Assembly (NCBI GenBank): GCA_907165135.1
Contig: OU015568.1
Location: forward strand, 9,184,501-9,248,500
DNA: 64,000 nt
Reading direction: 5' to 3'
Origin: Oikopleura dioica
Taxonomy: Eukaryota > Chordata > Appendicularia > Copelata > Oikopleuridae
The notes under the pieces: generated by a model
The model's database searches: none
The model's input: only the letters and a program-made list of their open reading frames with translations
Told to the model about the DNA's origin: nothing
Program-made: the position numbers and the translations under genes
Shown: piece after piece, positions 39,601-51,686 of the stretch
How the letters are laid out: each line of letters opens with the position of its first letter
Position numbering within the stretch: the stretch's first letter is position 1

Positions 39601-42600
39601 GGAAAAGCAACTGTATGACCTGGCAAGCTTGTGAGAGAGCGCCAAAACAGGTCTGAATCTTAAACAATCTCGTCCTAACTTTTTTACTAGGGCGTTAAAA
39701 TTGCGAATTACACATTTGGTCCAAATTTTATTATCAGTGTGGATGTAAAATGTGACAATTCTGATGAGTTTGGTGAGTGGGAAGGGGTTTTTTCGGTTAG
39801 CAATCGTGCTGGTTATCACCAAAATGGTCATCGAATATTCACATTTTACAGATCATCAACTGGCTTTATTCGCTTTATTATGAACCAGGCGGATAATAGT
39901 CCAAAAAACCCGAATGTTCTAGGGCGCCTTGGACATGAAGCGATTCACGATACGACCTGTGATGAAGGATGGTACACTTATGAGCTCATTTCGAAGCAAG
40001 ACCCAGATGATCCTGCAACAACAAACTACACTTTAACCGAAGATGGAGTTGAGATCTATTCCGACTCGCATCCGACAAAACTTCTTCCGAACGGTGACCA
40101 AATAGAGGTTCACGTTTCAGATCCGGAACATAGTGCAGCAACAGCTTTCCATGTTCGAAATTTCTACATTGAAACGCTTACTGACAACGATATCTGTGAC
40201 GATCCTACCTTTTGCCCAGTTGACTCGTTGTGTTCTGCTGAAGATTTTACGTGCACTTGTCATGTTGGTACAATTTATGAAAGTAAGAAAATTTATTTTT
40301 TGATTGATTTTCACTATGAATTCATAGATTATTGCTTGACGGCTGATTGTGATGGGTATCAATGTTGCAATGGTGGTTTTTACGATTCAAATGCAAATCA
40401 ATGCGTAGATGTTGATGAGTGCAGTCTTCAAGAGCCGATTTGCCCATCAGAAATAATGACATGTTCGAATACTGAATTCAGCTACGAGTGTTCCTGCCCA
40501 GTTGGATACGAAAATGCGTTTTGCGCCGGAAATGCTTGCAGAACCTTTCAATGCGTCGAAATCGACGAATGCACAACTCAAAATCCATGTTCGACAACAG
40601 AAACCTGCAAGAACACCCTTGGAAGCTATGAATGTGACTGCATAGATGGCTATAATCGTGTAGATGGTGTTTGTGAAGACATAAACGAGTGCGAGGCTGA
40701 AAGTGAAGCTTGTCCTCAATTTTCAACTTGCGAGAATAACACTCCGGGGTTTCAATGCGTATGTGATCCTGGCTTCGTTCAAGATACTTGCAGTGGACAT
40801 GATGATTGCAGTACGTTTGTTTGTATTGATGATGATGAATGTTCAATTGAGCCTTGTGGTGAAAATATGTCATGTACGAATTCAGTTGGAAGTTACTCTT
40901 GTGAATGTTTTGACGGCATGAATATGATCGACGATGAATGTTTTGATGTTGACGAGTGCTTATTTGAAGAAGACATTTGTCCAGCGTTTTCCACTTGTGA
41001 AAACCTCCTAGGAAGCTTCAAATGCTCCTGTTCGACTGGTTTTGATGGTGGATTTTGCTCCGGTTATCAAGACTGCTCAAGTTTCGCCTGTGCAGATATA
41101 GATGAATGCAAAGTTGGAAGCCACTCGTGCGATGAGATTTGTACGAACACTGTTGGTAATTATACGTGTTCTTGTCCTATTCAAATGCGGCAGATTGGCT
41201 TTTTTGGTTGCGAAGAGGTCATCTTCGATTCTAAAGATCTGAGTAAAATGGACGATGATGAACTCAAAACAATGATTGAAAATGAGTTTATAGTTATTCG
41301 CGATAAAATGCAACTTGCAATAAAATTGACCAACGATTCGAAATTGGTATCAGAAGCAATAGGAGAAGCTTCCGCGAGGACGGGGAATCTCTTGTCGAAT
41401 CTTCTTGCTCCGAAAAGCGGCGATGATGCGTTTTTGAAAAAAATCGGTTCTTCGAGCATTGACTTACTGCTGGAGAACAGTGAAAACATGGTCTCGATAA
41501 GAAAAGGCTTGAATCTGCTCCTTGATGCAGTTTCTGAAGACTCCCCGTCGACTGAGTTTATCGTCTTTGGAGAAAACATAACCATTCCTGTTTTATTCCA
41601 AGAAACGAAAAGCAGCGAGAAAGGAATGTTTGCAGAGATAAAGTTCAATCCTTTTATCTACTCTGATGACGACTTGCGACTTGCCAAAAATGTCCTTTAC
41701 TCTGCCAACTATGAGGGCTCCGCTCAAATGTCTTTTCAACAGGAAGCTAAGACGATTAAGAAGAAAATGGTACCAGACCAGGGCGAGATTATCCGATTCG
41801 ACCTTGAAAACAACGAAGACTTTTTCGTGTTCTTTGATTCTGAGCTTCAAAACCTCCATCTCGAATTATTCGTTGACTTTTGGTACCAGCCCGATCCAAA
41901 GCTGCTTTCCTTCCGACATCATGCGAATCTCCCATCGTTTAAAAATGTAACTGACTTATCATCTACAATTTGCACGGAGAAGAACTGCTCTGGTGATCCT
42001 TATGGGATACATTTTGACAAGAATGAGGTTGAGCACTGCTTTTCTCGCGATAAATGCTCAATATTTATCCTCATCAGATCAACTTCTCTTGATTCTGATC
42101 AAGAAGAATTCGACCTAAGAATAACCTCCGTTTCTGCATCCTGCGTAACCGATAAGTCAGAAAAATGGAACCGAGACTTTTGTGAAGTTATGAGTGATTC
42201 CACCGCTGTAAATGTTAAATGCTCGTGTAAGATCTCCTCTGGCGACAAGATCACGTCACGATCAGGAAGTTTTACAACTGTGGCAGACTACTACACAGTC
42301 TTTGTAAACGAAATAATAACCCTAAGCGTGAAACTATTCCCCATCATCCTCGGTTTTCTCTGGGTTTGCATCCTCATTCGAAGCCATTTCTTGGATCGCT
42401 CGAACAACCGAAGCAATTTTCTTCATCCTCCTGCTCTGGTTATCCGAAAAAGCTTTCAGCACGTTGCTGGTTTTTATATTATTTCTGTCGACTCGCGATT
42501 TTCCTTCAACAGAGCACCAAAAATGCTCAAATTGGAAATTTTCTTTCTCGATCTTCTTCTCAGAGAGCAAATTGTCGAATTTTATCTTGGCTCAGAAAAC

Positions 42601-45190
42601 AACAGAATATTTGAAAACGGAAAAATATCCCATTTTTTGATGACGCTTCCGATTATGAAGATCAAGAGCTTGAAATTATCTACTAATATCCACAAAGAAC
42701 TGGAAGCAACATTTCTGCCAAAGAAAATATCTTTCTTCAAAGTTGACCAATTTCCACAATCAAATTCAAAGGCGTCTATTAGCAACATCGCTGGGCATGA
42801 ATCCACAGTAGTTTTTGATAAAGACGATGTGATTTCTGTTCTTGGGACTGAAGAAGCTTGCTCTTCAAAAGTATTTATGGACGATAAATATCAAGAAGAT
42901 ACTTGTCTCAAGGAAAAACTCATTGACAATAGCCACTGGTTTGGCCCGATTTTATCGAGAAGACAAAATGAAATTTCGAGGTCGTCGCGAATTATTTTAG
43001 CTGGATTCTCTTTGTTGTCTTCGATATTTCTCTCCTTTCTTCATTTCTTTTACTTATCGGATTTATTTGAAGCTTACTTTCCTGTGAAATTTCTGCTATT
43101 TGGACCATTAACTCTCTCAACTCTTCAACTGCCGCTTGTTCTCGTTATTTTTCTGGTGCTATTGCTACAGATTTGCAGTCGCTCTTTTCTCCTAAAAATT
43201 GCTAGATTGCGGTTTATACAAAAGTTTGCTGTTTACACTTTTGCCGGGATTTTTATTTTATCTGTTTGTGGATTTATGCTCATTCAAACATCATCCCTCA
43301 GGATAGGTCTAGTAAAATGAGCTAGAAAATAACGAATAAAAATACTAACCGAAAACAGTGAAATGCATTTCGATTTATGGATGACAGGAAATTACTTCAT
43401 CGTCGTTTTTGAACTGTTCCTGATTCCTCTTATCGTCTCTCTAAGAAAAACGACCGACAAAAGTGAACCCGAATACACATTTTTTGACAGATCAGAAGCA
43501 TATGAAAACGGATTGTATCAAAAACTACAGAAATCAATTTTAAACAAAGAAGCCATTACTGACCTCGTTTACAAATCGAAACACAAAGCTGACTTTCGCC
43601 TCACAATGCGACGATTTATTTCTTACTTTTTCTTGACGTTGAGTTTATACGGGCTTTCTACAGTAATTTTACCGACTGAGAAATTCCTTCTTGACAAAAA
43701 CTTCCGCGACAAAATATCCATCATTCCGAGCCAAACCCAACTCAATATCACTTCAACGTGGGAATTAATTCAAAGCGAAATCGTTCCTCTCATCCACTCT
43801 GGCAATCCCAGTAATGGCGAAAAAGCAAATTTGAAAGACAGAGCTTTTGCAAGAGACAACGTCAATTTCCGCCTTGGTCCTGCCTCATTGACTCAGCATC
43901 GCGATCAATGCGGCTTTTTCACTACTTACTGGAATCCACAACCAACTGCTTCAGAAAGAGCTATGGAAAAGGTCATCAAATCGCCCCTTCTATCCTCCTA
44001 CTTTTCAAACACCAGATCATCCCTTTCTTCTGACATCTTTCTTCAAACTCCGAATCGAATAACCTCTTCCACCTGCGCATTCTCAGCCATTCTTGGAACC
44101 TCAAAAGAAAGTGCCGATTACATGACCGACTTTCTCCGCAAAAACGCCTGGTTCGACCAAGAAACAAAACTTCTCATCTTCGAGCAGAGCTTTTTGAACA
44201 TGAACATCAACGCGTTTGTCCAATTGAGAGTGGTATTCGAGTTCGTTGAGGGAGGCGCCATCATCCCGTCCCTGACGATTCAGCAGCTCAAAAATGTGGA
44301 GTTGACCGACTACACTTTTGCATTCAACCTTATTGTTTTCATCACTCTGCTTCTTTATGAAACGGTCGAGGTTTTTAGAATTACGAAGAATCGTGAAATA
44401 ACTTTTCTTTCACTCTACAAAATCATTCTGACCATGATTGACATCGTAATTTTGGCTTTCATTATCCTTCGGTCAAATTATCTGTCCAAAGCTATCGAAA
44501 ATTTCATTCTGGATCCGAAGGGCGCTCCTAAATTTTCGAAAGTATTTCTAATCCAGCATCATTTTATTTCACTCGTCGCGATGTCTCTCTTTCTACACAG
44601 CTTCTTGCTCATCCACATTCTATCGACTCTCAATGCCGTCAGACGTAAGACGCTAGTTGAACCCGAAAAAATAACCCACTTTTTCAGAGTACAAGAGCAT
44701 CCTCAAACAGCTGAAAAAGACCCTGGCTCCATTTGTTCTGGCTCTTCTGCCGGTTCAATTTGGATTATCCTCCGTCGTCTTTATCATTTTTCGCTACTCG
44801 TCCTTCATTTTCCGTTCTTTATGGAAAACCTTCTTTGTCATCATTTGGCAGGGCTATCTCAAGCCTTCAGGTAACTTATGCATTTTTATGATAAATCATC
44901 TTTGATAAGATATGCGAATCGAAGTCGATGAACTTCCCGATCCGAATTGGCGGCTTCTTGCTAAATTTATTTACTTTGCTTTGAATCTTTCGATGATGTA
45001 CCTGACGATGAACGTTATTGTGGCAATAATTTGTGATACAAATCAAAGCGTGAAAGAAGATGAGCTCGAGTTAGACTGGCTAAGTCTTGTGTCAGAAAAA
45101 ATTAAAAAGTTACGAAGTAAAAGGGCAAAAAGGACAAAGACTGGGAAATTCTATAAGAATCGTAAAGACACTTATAAAACCTCTCAGTGA
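36670..45190 (+). CDS. Polycystin-1-like receptor/channel with EGF repeats
   Basis: Start ATG 36670 with a signal peptide (FYFIFLPRVLAS). The ectodomain has five related modules, each opening with a cysteine signature (CVDPCQDKPNCQTFIDSC; CLDPCDGYEDCTTFINSC; CPDPCYRLDDCVTYVDSC) and a lectin-like part (GYWQKFSIEQREIQPG). Then come about six calcium-binding EGF domains (DVDEC, DIDEC patterns, 40400-41215), a GAIN/GPS-like region with cysteines but no clear HL|T cleavage site, a first membrane helix near 42310, a weak PLAT-like stretch, several helices, then the polycystin extracellular loop (RLGPASLTQHRDQC; KNAWFDQETKLLIFEQSFLN) and the S1-S6 channel-like block ending LNLSMMYLTMNVIVAIICD. Last exons: junctions near 44650/44694 and 44872/44910, stop 45188-45190. 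Early exons: 36670-36994, 37059-37504, 37553-37939, from 37989. The 36995-37058 intron starts GA. The junction near 43305/43359 is unresolved, so two proteins cannot be fully excluded. Confidence 0.85.
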
Positions 45191-45329
45191 TTCTGTAAAA
45201 TCTTGCTGATAATTTATTCAATAAAAAACTGGAAAATGTTACATGTTATATGTTCGCAGTGACAAGTTTTCGTTTTTGAATTTTCACATGATAGAGTAAT
45301 TCTCTGGCGAAGCTTCATGATCTGGCTCT

Positions 45330-46127
45330 TCATCGGTAAATTCCACGATCCTCGATGGCAGCTTCATGGTCGGGTTCTTCATCCGAAGAATCTTCGGTCA
45401 GCTTTTCTGGTGAATCTTTCGGCAAAATCGTGATGTTGACCACAATGTAGGCGTTTCGAACTGTTCGCTTCAATTTCATTTCAACTATCCCATTCTCAGA
45501 GATCTTCGTCTTCTGCGACCCCGTGACAAAATCGTAGTACCACCAGTATTCAGTTGCCTCGACTTTGATTTTTGGACCTCCATCTAAGCAATAACCGAAA
45601 AATAATTGTCATAAAAATAATTGACTGTTTACCGAGTTTCTCGAGGAAAAAGTGATGAAATCCATCGCCAAGGAGTTCATGAGTTTCCAAGTCTATGCAA
45701 GAGCCGACAAATCTGACTCTCCATCCATACGCTTCGATATCTACGTTATTACTGCAAATGCGCTGCTCGTTCTTGGTGATGATAGGCTCCGTTACAGATC
45801 TCCCAGGCAGGAAAGAAAACTTTAAGTATTTTCCAGTTGAGTAGAACTTTTGTTGGCGTATTCACTTGTTTTTTTTTCGAAAGAAAATTGTTTTGGTTAA
45901 CGCCCATTCAAGTCAAGTAGTTTCAACACATTCTCGATGTTCTCGTCATAAAAATGACTGCGGCCATTTTCATTTTTACCAGGCCAGCCTTCATCACCTT
46001 CATAGTGACCAGCTCCAAGCTCAGGCGTCAGTTTTTTTGTCCAGTATCGCAGACGATTCTTTCGGTTCCTTTCAAGTCTCTTCGCTTCGTCCATCCTTGA
46101 ATTGGGATTTTTACCTTTTAAAGGCAT
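45330..46127 (-). CDS. Uncharacterised small cytosolic-type protein
   Basis: ATG 46127 (MPLKGKNPNSRMDEAKRLER). Three exons: 46127 to about 45900; about 45855 to 45634 (STGKYLKFSFLPG, then GFHHFFLEKL); and about 45585 to the stop 45330-45332 (EATEYWWYYDFVTGS, ending SSDEEPDHEAAIEDR). The junction of exons 2 and 3 is canonical GT-AG; that of 1 and 2 is not, although both flanks look coding. The end of the gene and the bases just after the stop carry two versions of a DEEPDHEA-coding stretch, hinting at local duplication. No signal peptide, membrane segment or family that I recognise. Confidence 0.5.
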
Positions 46128-46245
46128 AATATGCGTTGGTTAATCTCTTATTCAATGGCAGCGCTTTCGTAAAATGTCGAATTTTTGAAAAAAATTTTTT
46201 TCTGGTGAAAATATAACTGTGACTCCGTTTTATAAAGTTGAATCA

Positions 46246-46434
46246 ATGGCAAGAACGAACCGATATTCAGAGAACGAACCGATACTCACGTACAGTGATA
46301 AGCCTGCTATTTTTAGAAATATTTGTCGCCTGAACAGAGGACAATTTCCGGGATTTCGACAAGTGAAAATCTCGGGGATTATCGAATTGTTCTCTCGTGA
46401 AATGACCATCAAAACATCACTGAGGAAGCAATAA
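46246..46434 (+). CDS. Possible small ORF of 62 residues
   Basis: ATG 46246 to TAA 46432-46434, followed by AATAAA (46430s). The start is built on a direct repeat (AACGAACCGATATTCAG / AACGAACCGATACTCAC at about 46256-46291). No homology or domain recognised; coding status is doubtful and the region could simply be spacer. Confidence 0.25.
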   Translation: MARTNRYSENEPILTYSDKPAIFRNICRLNRGQFPGFRQVKISGIIELFSREMTIKTSLRKQ

Positions 46435-46511
46435 ATGAAGTTTATTGAAAACGTTTCTTTTTGAATAAAAATATACAGAAGGTATGATCTAGGCACAGTG
46501 AAAAAGCAAAA

Positions 46512-47353
46512 TTACGTCTTGATGAGTTCTTGTTCGCTGTCGCTTGTCATCACATAATCTTCTTTCTTCATTCGTCTTCGAATTGCACTGATAATGTGCT
46601 GAAGCGTCCACAAGGCTGAGAAAATCGAGGGTTGAATCAAAAACGTAAGTGCAGATTGAAGCTTGAGAACTCCCCACATTTGCTCGCTGCCGAGAGGCCC
46701 GTAATCGGTGAAGGAGTACATTGTGCTTCGGTACTCGGGCCACAAGTTGGCGATCGAGAAGAGGTAGAGAACGTTGAGGCCACAGTAAAGGACCGGTGCA
46801 AGAATCCACTTGTAAGCAAATGGTTCTGAAAATTTCAATTGAAAATTCGCTCATGTCGCTGTTTTTTTCTTACCTCTTGATAGGAAATCCATGGATGTAA
46901 CGACACCAAGAAGGCCATGCTGCCAAAAGCTGTGAAAGTGCGTATCAGTCGTTTCCATCATCACCCAGTAGACGAGAGCGATGAGCCAGGAACCGGTCGC
47001 TGTTTGAGCAGAAAGCCACTTTTCCCAAAAAAGAAGGCGCTTGTTCGTAGAATGTCGGGAAAAGAGGGTGAGGACGGCCCACACAGCGCAGCAGAACTCG
47101 TTCGCGTTGGAAACGTAGTCAAAGTAGTATTGTCCCTAAATTTGAGAATGAAAATCAACGAAGAGTTACTGAAATATTTTACCTTGTATCTATTCTCTGG
47201 ATCTTCCCGAAAGATCAAGTAGCTGTAAAGCAGCCACGCCAGCATAAAACCCGCTCGAATACCGACGAGGTGGTCTTTGATAAGTTGAATCGTTGAACTC
47301 TTCATTTTCATTTCACAGTTTTGTTCTGGTAGAAAAGTGATGGTAACCCCCAT
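46512..47353 (-). CDS. Rolling-stone-like multi-pass membrane protein
   Basis: ATG 47353. Exons 47353-47183, 47135-46874 and 46825-46512. The protein has about six hydrophobic segments: GIRAGFMLAWLLYSYLIF; NEFCCAVWAVLTLFS; TGSWLIALVYWVMM; HGLLGVVTSMDF; WILAPVLYCGLNVLYLFSI; and an LQSALTFLIQPSIFSALW segment near the end, with a charged C-tail (RRRMKKEDYVMTSDSE). The order of segments and the YW motif resemble the rolling stone family of Drosophila (myoblast-fusion protein), but the match is from memory and modest. The first intron is GT-AG and 47 bp; the second junction keeps frame only with a GG donor. Confidence 0.55.
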
Positions 47354-48406
47354 TTTTATACGTTTCTCGATTGATGATTATTTACTGGCAGACCTTGGGA
47401 GCAAGCGCCGGCCTTGAAACTTCTTCGATGGAGACTTTTCTTATCACTGGAACGTCAGCTTTTCGCGAGCTGTCTCTGGGAAGGACGTTTCTGCCACTCT
47501 CTCTCACTCTATAAAATATCGTCTTTATAACTTTGGAATCTGGGTAAATCAGCATCGGACCATGTTTTTAACAGCGGGGCTTGTTGAACGAGTACGGCCA
47601 AGTTCACCCTCATAAAACAACCAAGTTAGCTAATTAACAGAAGTTTCTCTTGTGACAATTACCTTAGAATAAAAAGATCTCTTTTTTGAGTGTTTGAAAT
47701 CTGAGGTTAAAAAGTTCTGAGCTGTACAAAAAACAGATGGTCTAGAAAAAGTCAATTAATCGTCGATTCATAATCGACTTGAAAGGCACAGTAGCAATTT
47801 CCGCTTTAGTTCCGTTTTATAATAATGGAGCCATGGCTACACGAAAAACTGCTTTCAACTTTACATATTTGTTTAATTTTTATAATTGATGAGTATGCAA
47901 GAAATTCATGATTGGCAAATAGTCTCAATCTCGAGATAAAGATTCCATGTTCCAAAAAGTCCTTCGAAATGAACTGACCGACCTTCTTATTTTTCAAACA
48001 ACAGTATGTTTACTTCAAGGCCGTGACGTAAAATTCATACGTTGGAAGTTATTTGCCCCAATTTTTCAATGTTGATTCCGTGCTTTTTCAAGGTCATTGA
48101 ATAAATGTTCGTAAAAAACCTTCGAAATCAAGGACTGACGCAAAATTTGACGTAGAGACCTCCCATGATCAGCAGATTTGGAGTATTTGTACAGTATCAG
48201 ACGAAAACACCGAAATCATTCGTTATTTTTATTGCAATAGTTGCTTCGAATAAAAAAACTGACAGCTGCTCATAATGTTAGTTGAAGAATCATCCCTCCC
48301 GCTCGCGAAAACTCAACTTCAGTATAAAAAGGCTCGGGAACTCACTTTAGACCCGCATTTTCAATAAAATCAGGAAACCATGTAAATAGAGAAAAAAAAT
48401 CTAAAA
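47354..48406. other. Intergenic region
   Basis: No supportable gene. A TATA-like TATAAAAAGG at about 48321 lies some 85 bases before the next start codon, suggesting that gene's promoter. Confidence 0.5.
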
Positions 48407-48709
48407 ATGTCATCTAACCAGCCTACTTGCAATTGCGCTCCCACAATCAACTGCGGTTCGTCCGCCACTTCCAAATCAGATCTAACATGCGAGCAAACGA
48501 TGGAAGAAGAAGTGAGAATCAAACTTGAGAGAGGACAAATGTTCTTCACACTCTCCATGGTTCTCACTGCATTTCTCGGACTTTTGCTAATTCTAGCAAT
48601 CTTCAAAATCGGCATTCCTTTTTTCAAGAAATGCTTCTCGTCTCCTTCAAACTCACGAAAAAAGAAGTTTATTGATGAAAGAAAGCTGTCTACTGGAAGT
48701 TACGTTTAA
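48407..48709 (+). CDS. Small single-pass membrane protein, 100 residues
   Basis: ATG 48407 preceded by a TATA box (about 48321). The N-terminal 40 residues are Cys/Ser/Thr-rich (four cysteines), then a single strong membrane helix (SMVLTAFLGLLLILAIFKIG) and a basic tail (KKCFSSPSNSRKKKF). No signal peptide precedes the helix, so the N-terminus may be outside (type III). Intronless. Family unknown. Two other tiny single-pass proteins lie within 3 kb (50501 and 51222). Confidence 0.7.
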   Translation: MSSNQPTCNCAPTINCGSSATSKSDLTCEQTMEEEVRIKLERGQMFFTLSMVLTAFLGLLLILAIFKIGIPFFKKCFSSPSNSRKKKFIDERKLSTGSYV

Positions 48710-48856
48710 AATAACGTTAGAAAAGAATGTCTGTTTGAAAATCTTTCATATAATTTTATTCATTTTCGATTGAAAAAGGCTTGTACAGCGTCTTTTCAGG
48801 TTCAATATTTCATCTTATCATATCCTTTCGTTATCATAATCTAATCATCATTATCT

Positions 48857-49834
48857 TCATTGTAAAAATCCACTTTCATTTATGAACCTTCCTTTACACT
48901 CTGGCGATTCCCATCTTTCCTTCAATCCATAATTCTCGGCAGTAGCTGTTTTCAGCAAATGCTCAACCTTCGCCTTAAAAAATATTTCATTCTCAATAAT
49001 AAATTTTTAACCAATTGAATGACCTGATTCTTTACTAAAGATTTCCCGAGCACCATCGCTTGTGGTGGGAGCTCAGCAATTTCTTCAAGCATCGCATTGA
49101 CTTGCTCCTCGAAGTTTTCGGAAGAGATTAGACGGCTGACCAAGCCACAATCTTTTGCTTCTTGAGCGGACATTTGCTTGTTGAATAAAAGCATTTCGCT
49201 AGCCAGAGAAGATCCCATAATTTTCGGGAATGTTGATGAACTGCATCCCTCGGGACCTAATTTGTCCTGATAAAAGCAAAAAAAATTAAAAAGGAACACC
49301 TTGGGCAAGCTTAGTAAACGGTGTCAAGAAATAGGCATCTTCGCTGGCCCAAACAGCATCGCACAGAGTCAGCGTCGTAGCGGATATTCCAATAGCTGAA
49401 AAATATGATAACCTCCCCCTCAGCTAAGCATCCACTCACCTGGTCCATTGCAAATTGCAATCAGTGGCTTTTTGAACTCAATAAATGCTTTGACAAAGTT
49501 GTCGATCACTTGGCGGGAAAGCTCCGTTCCATCTTCACTACAATCGTGTCGGAAAATGGAACTTATTTTTCTTTTCAAACCTGCCATAGATGTAGCTGAA
49601 GTTGTTGATGTCATTTCCCGCGCTGTAGAATTTTCCTTCTCCTGTCAAAGCCACGAATTTTACGCTCTCATCTTCGTCAAGTTTTCTCAACGCGAGTGGA
49701 ATTTCTTGAAAAGTATCGATATTGATGCAATTGTATTTCTCTGGACGATTAAAAGCTATTCTTCCATAGTTTTCTTTTAGACCGACAGAGATTGTTGAAT
49801 AAAATCGACTTGAGGCTTTTTGAAAAACTTTCAT
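48857..49834 (-). CDS. Enoyl-CoA delta isomerase 2-like (ECI2), mitochondrial
   Basis: Exons 49834-49581, 49537-49440, 49395-49300, 49256-49012 and 48973-48857, 269 residues, all GT-AG introns of 38-44 bp. It shifts the double bond of unsaturated enoyl-CoAs to the trans-2 position in fatty-acid oxidation. Crotonase-fold signatures: RIAFNRPEKYNCINID; oxyanion-hole segment FYSAGNDINNFS; KPLIAICNGPAIGIS; LGPEGCSSSTFPKIMGS-like AQGPEGCSSSTFPKI with the catalytic-position Glu; C-terminal helix ending ESGFLQ. The N-terminus (MKVFQKASSRFYST) is basic and hydroxylated without acids, which fits a mitochondrial presequence; there is no acyl-CoA-binding domain and no SKL-type peroxisomal end. An upstream in-frame ATG (49948) is less likely as start. 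Confidence 0.88.
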
Positions 49835-50500
49835 TTTTGAAATAATATTTTTTTTTCTGTTTGTTGAGCGAAGGTGCGGCGCGAGATTTATTTGCATTTC
49901 AGAATTCAAAAATGAATTGTAATTTTCGGTCAAGTGCGGTCGAGTCAAGTTTATCGGTGATTACCTTGATGACCTGACTTATCGACGTCTTCATTACTGT
50001 AATGAAGATTGGTGCTGCATTTTGTCATTATTTGGCATTAGGCTACCCATTTCATCCATCCATCTTCATTTTTTTCGGAGAAAAAGGCTGTGAAAAGGAC
50101 TTTCGGAAAAAATGATTAGAGGTAAAATATGTCGACTATTTTGAATTGTGGAGAGTATGTGTAGATTCTTCTTTAAAAATCTTCAATTACAGTAACACTT
50201 TTTTTTTAAGCTGTAACTGTATGAGAAAATCAACGACATCTTGTGAGGCGATTTTCGAAGCTTCGGTAAGAAAGAAAACACTTCAATTTTCTTCTTGTTC
50301 AATGAGAATGAGCAGACAACATATGTGCATTATGAATAAGTATTACTGTGTTCACAATATGCTGTCTGAATAATGTAGAGTTTCTTCGCTCAGATTTGGC
50401 AGACTCCGTTTTGAGAGAGAAAAACCTTCGGAAAAAACATTTATGGGCAAGAAAAGAGGGAGAATTTTGAATTTAGATAAACGAAACCTGCACAGCTTGG
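49835..50500. other. Intergenic region
   Basis: AT-rich; short open frames only. It holds the divergent 5' sides of the isomerase and the next small gene. Nothing else supportable. Confidence 0.4.
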
Positions 50501-50713
50501 ATGGAAACTCAACTAGAATCAAGCAATGAATTAGAGAATGAAATCGTTGCTCCGAATAATATTCTCACAACCCTAGCAGCTATTGGTTCTGTTACAGGTA
50601 GAAGCAAAAAGGTTTCTTGAGGAAAAAATTTAGGTCTGATTCTTCTCCTATATTTATGCGTCTGCCTTTGTCGAAGACAGAATAAACGAAGAAATTCAGA
50701 CAATTGGGTGTAA
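50501..50713 (+). CDS. Tiny single-pass membrane protein, 58 residues
   Basis: ATG 50501; exons 50501-50597 and 50634-50713, joined across a 36-bp GT-AG intron (GTAGAAG...TTTAG) in phase 1. N-terminal half acidic (METQLESSNELENEI), then a membrane helix spanning the splice site (TTLAAIGSVTGLILLLYLCV) and a basic tail (CLCRRQNKRRNSDNWV). The total of 177 coding bases is an exact multiple of three. Family unknown; a membrane micropeptide is a reasonable description. Confidence 0.6.
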
Positions 50714-51221
50714 TGAAATTACGGAATTCAAGACGCGAGAGCTTTTACTGTCCATTCCAAAGAATTTGTTGTAAATAAACCATTCTGTTAGACGAGACAT
50801 TTGCTCGTCTAAAATTATGAAAACGATTCAAATTGACCCTAATCAAGAAAATAAGATTTTATTTTTAAAGAGGCTGCGAAAAAGCAAATATTTTGGACGT
50901 TTATTTTAGAGTTCATTTGGTGGGAGTAGATTTCATGCAGTAAAGACTCGAAGAAAGAATGGTAGTAACACACCGTAACCTCAGGTCAATATTTGGACAG
51001 AAAATTCGTCGAAGAAATGAAAAGGATTTAGAATTATAAAACTTAAATATGGGCGTTTCGTTTTGTCACGCGGACTCATAGAGAGTTGTTTTCAAGTTGA
51101 GACTTATTTGCTCTCGTAGTATATAAACAGCCTCAGTCCAAATGGATCTTCACACGTTCCATTCTACTACCTAAATTCGGAACACTAATTTTTTTGTATT
51201 TTTATTTGTTCGAAAAATTTA
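50714..51221. promoter_or_regulatory. Intergenic region with TATA box
   Basis: TATATAAAC at about 51119-51127 lies 95 bases before the next start codon. The rest is AT-rich with no gene seen. Confidence 0.5.
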
Positions 51222-51522
51222 ATGGAAACGCTAGAAGAAGTTTTTGTTATCATTTTCATCGTTTTTGCTTCGTTAATTTTAACATGCATCGTCACAAAAT
51301 ACTGTCACGCTTGGTAAGCTTATTTTCTCAAGCAAAGAAATGATTATTTTTCCTAGCTATTCAAGATTCAAGAGACACGTTGTGAAGCCAATTTTACCGA
51401 CGACAATTGAAAGAGAAAATGATGGAAGAATAAATTTTCAAAGAGATCCGCCGCCATACAAACCAATGCCTTTACCTGCATATTCTGAGCTTTTTCCCGA
51501 TTCTGCCAAGCAAAAGTTCTAA
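51222..51522 (+). CDS. Small single-pass membrane protein with PPPY motif, 85 residues
   Basis: ATG 51222; exons 51222-51313 and 51357-51522 across a 43-bp GT-AG intron, phase 2. Short acidic N-terminus (METLEEVF), membrane helix (VIIFIVFASLILTCIV), then a cytosolic-looking tail with RDPPPYKPMPLPAYSELFP. PPPY is a WW-domain ligand, as used by NEDD4-type ubiquitin ligases, and a second Pro-x-Tyr (LPAY) follows. A TATA box sits upstream. Family unknown, but the layout resembles small PY-motif membrane adaptors. Confidence 0.65.
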
Positions 51523-51686
51523 TTAATTTGTGAATAAATACGAGAGAAACTATTCGGTTTACTTTTTGCTTGCTACGTACCTAGCAAATATTTGCAGAGT
51601 TCAGTTAACATGTTTACAAGAAAGAAATTATTCAATTGGTGAGATAATGCAAACAGTCCAAATTGACCCTTGTGTATTCTTTATTG

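Noticed and set aside
50146-50373. 75-codon plus-strand frame after the isomerase gene
   Set aside because: AT-rich, no motif, interrupted-looking context and no consistent exon signals.
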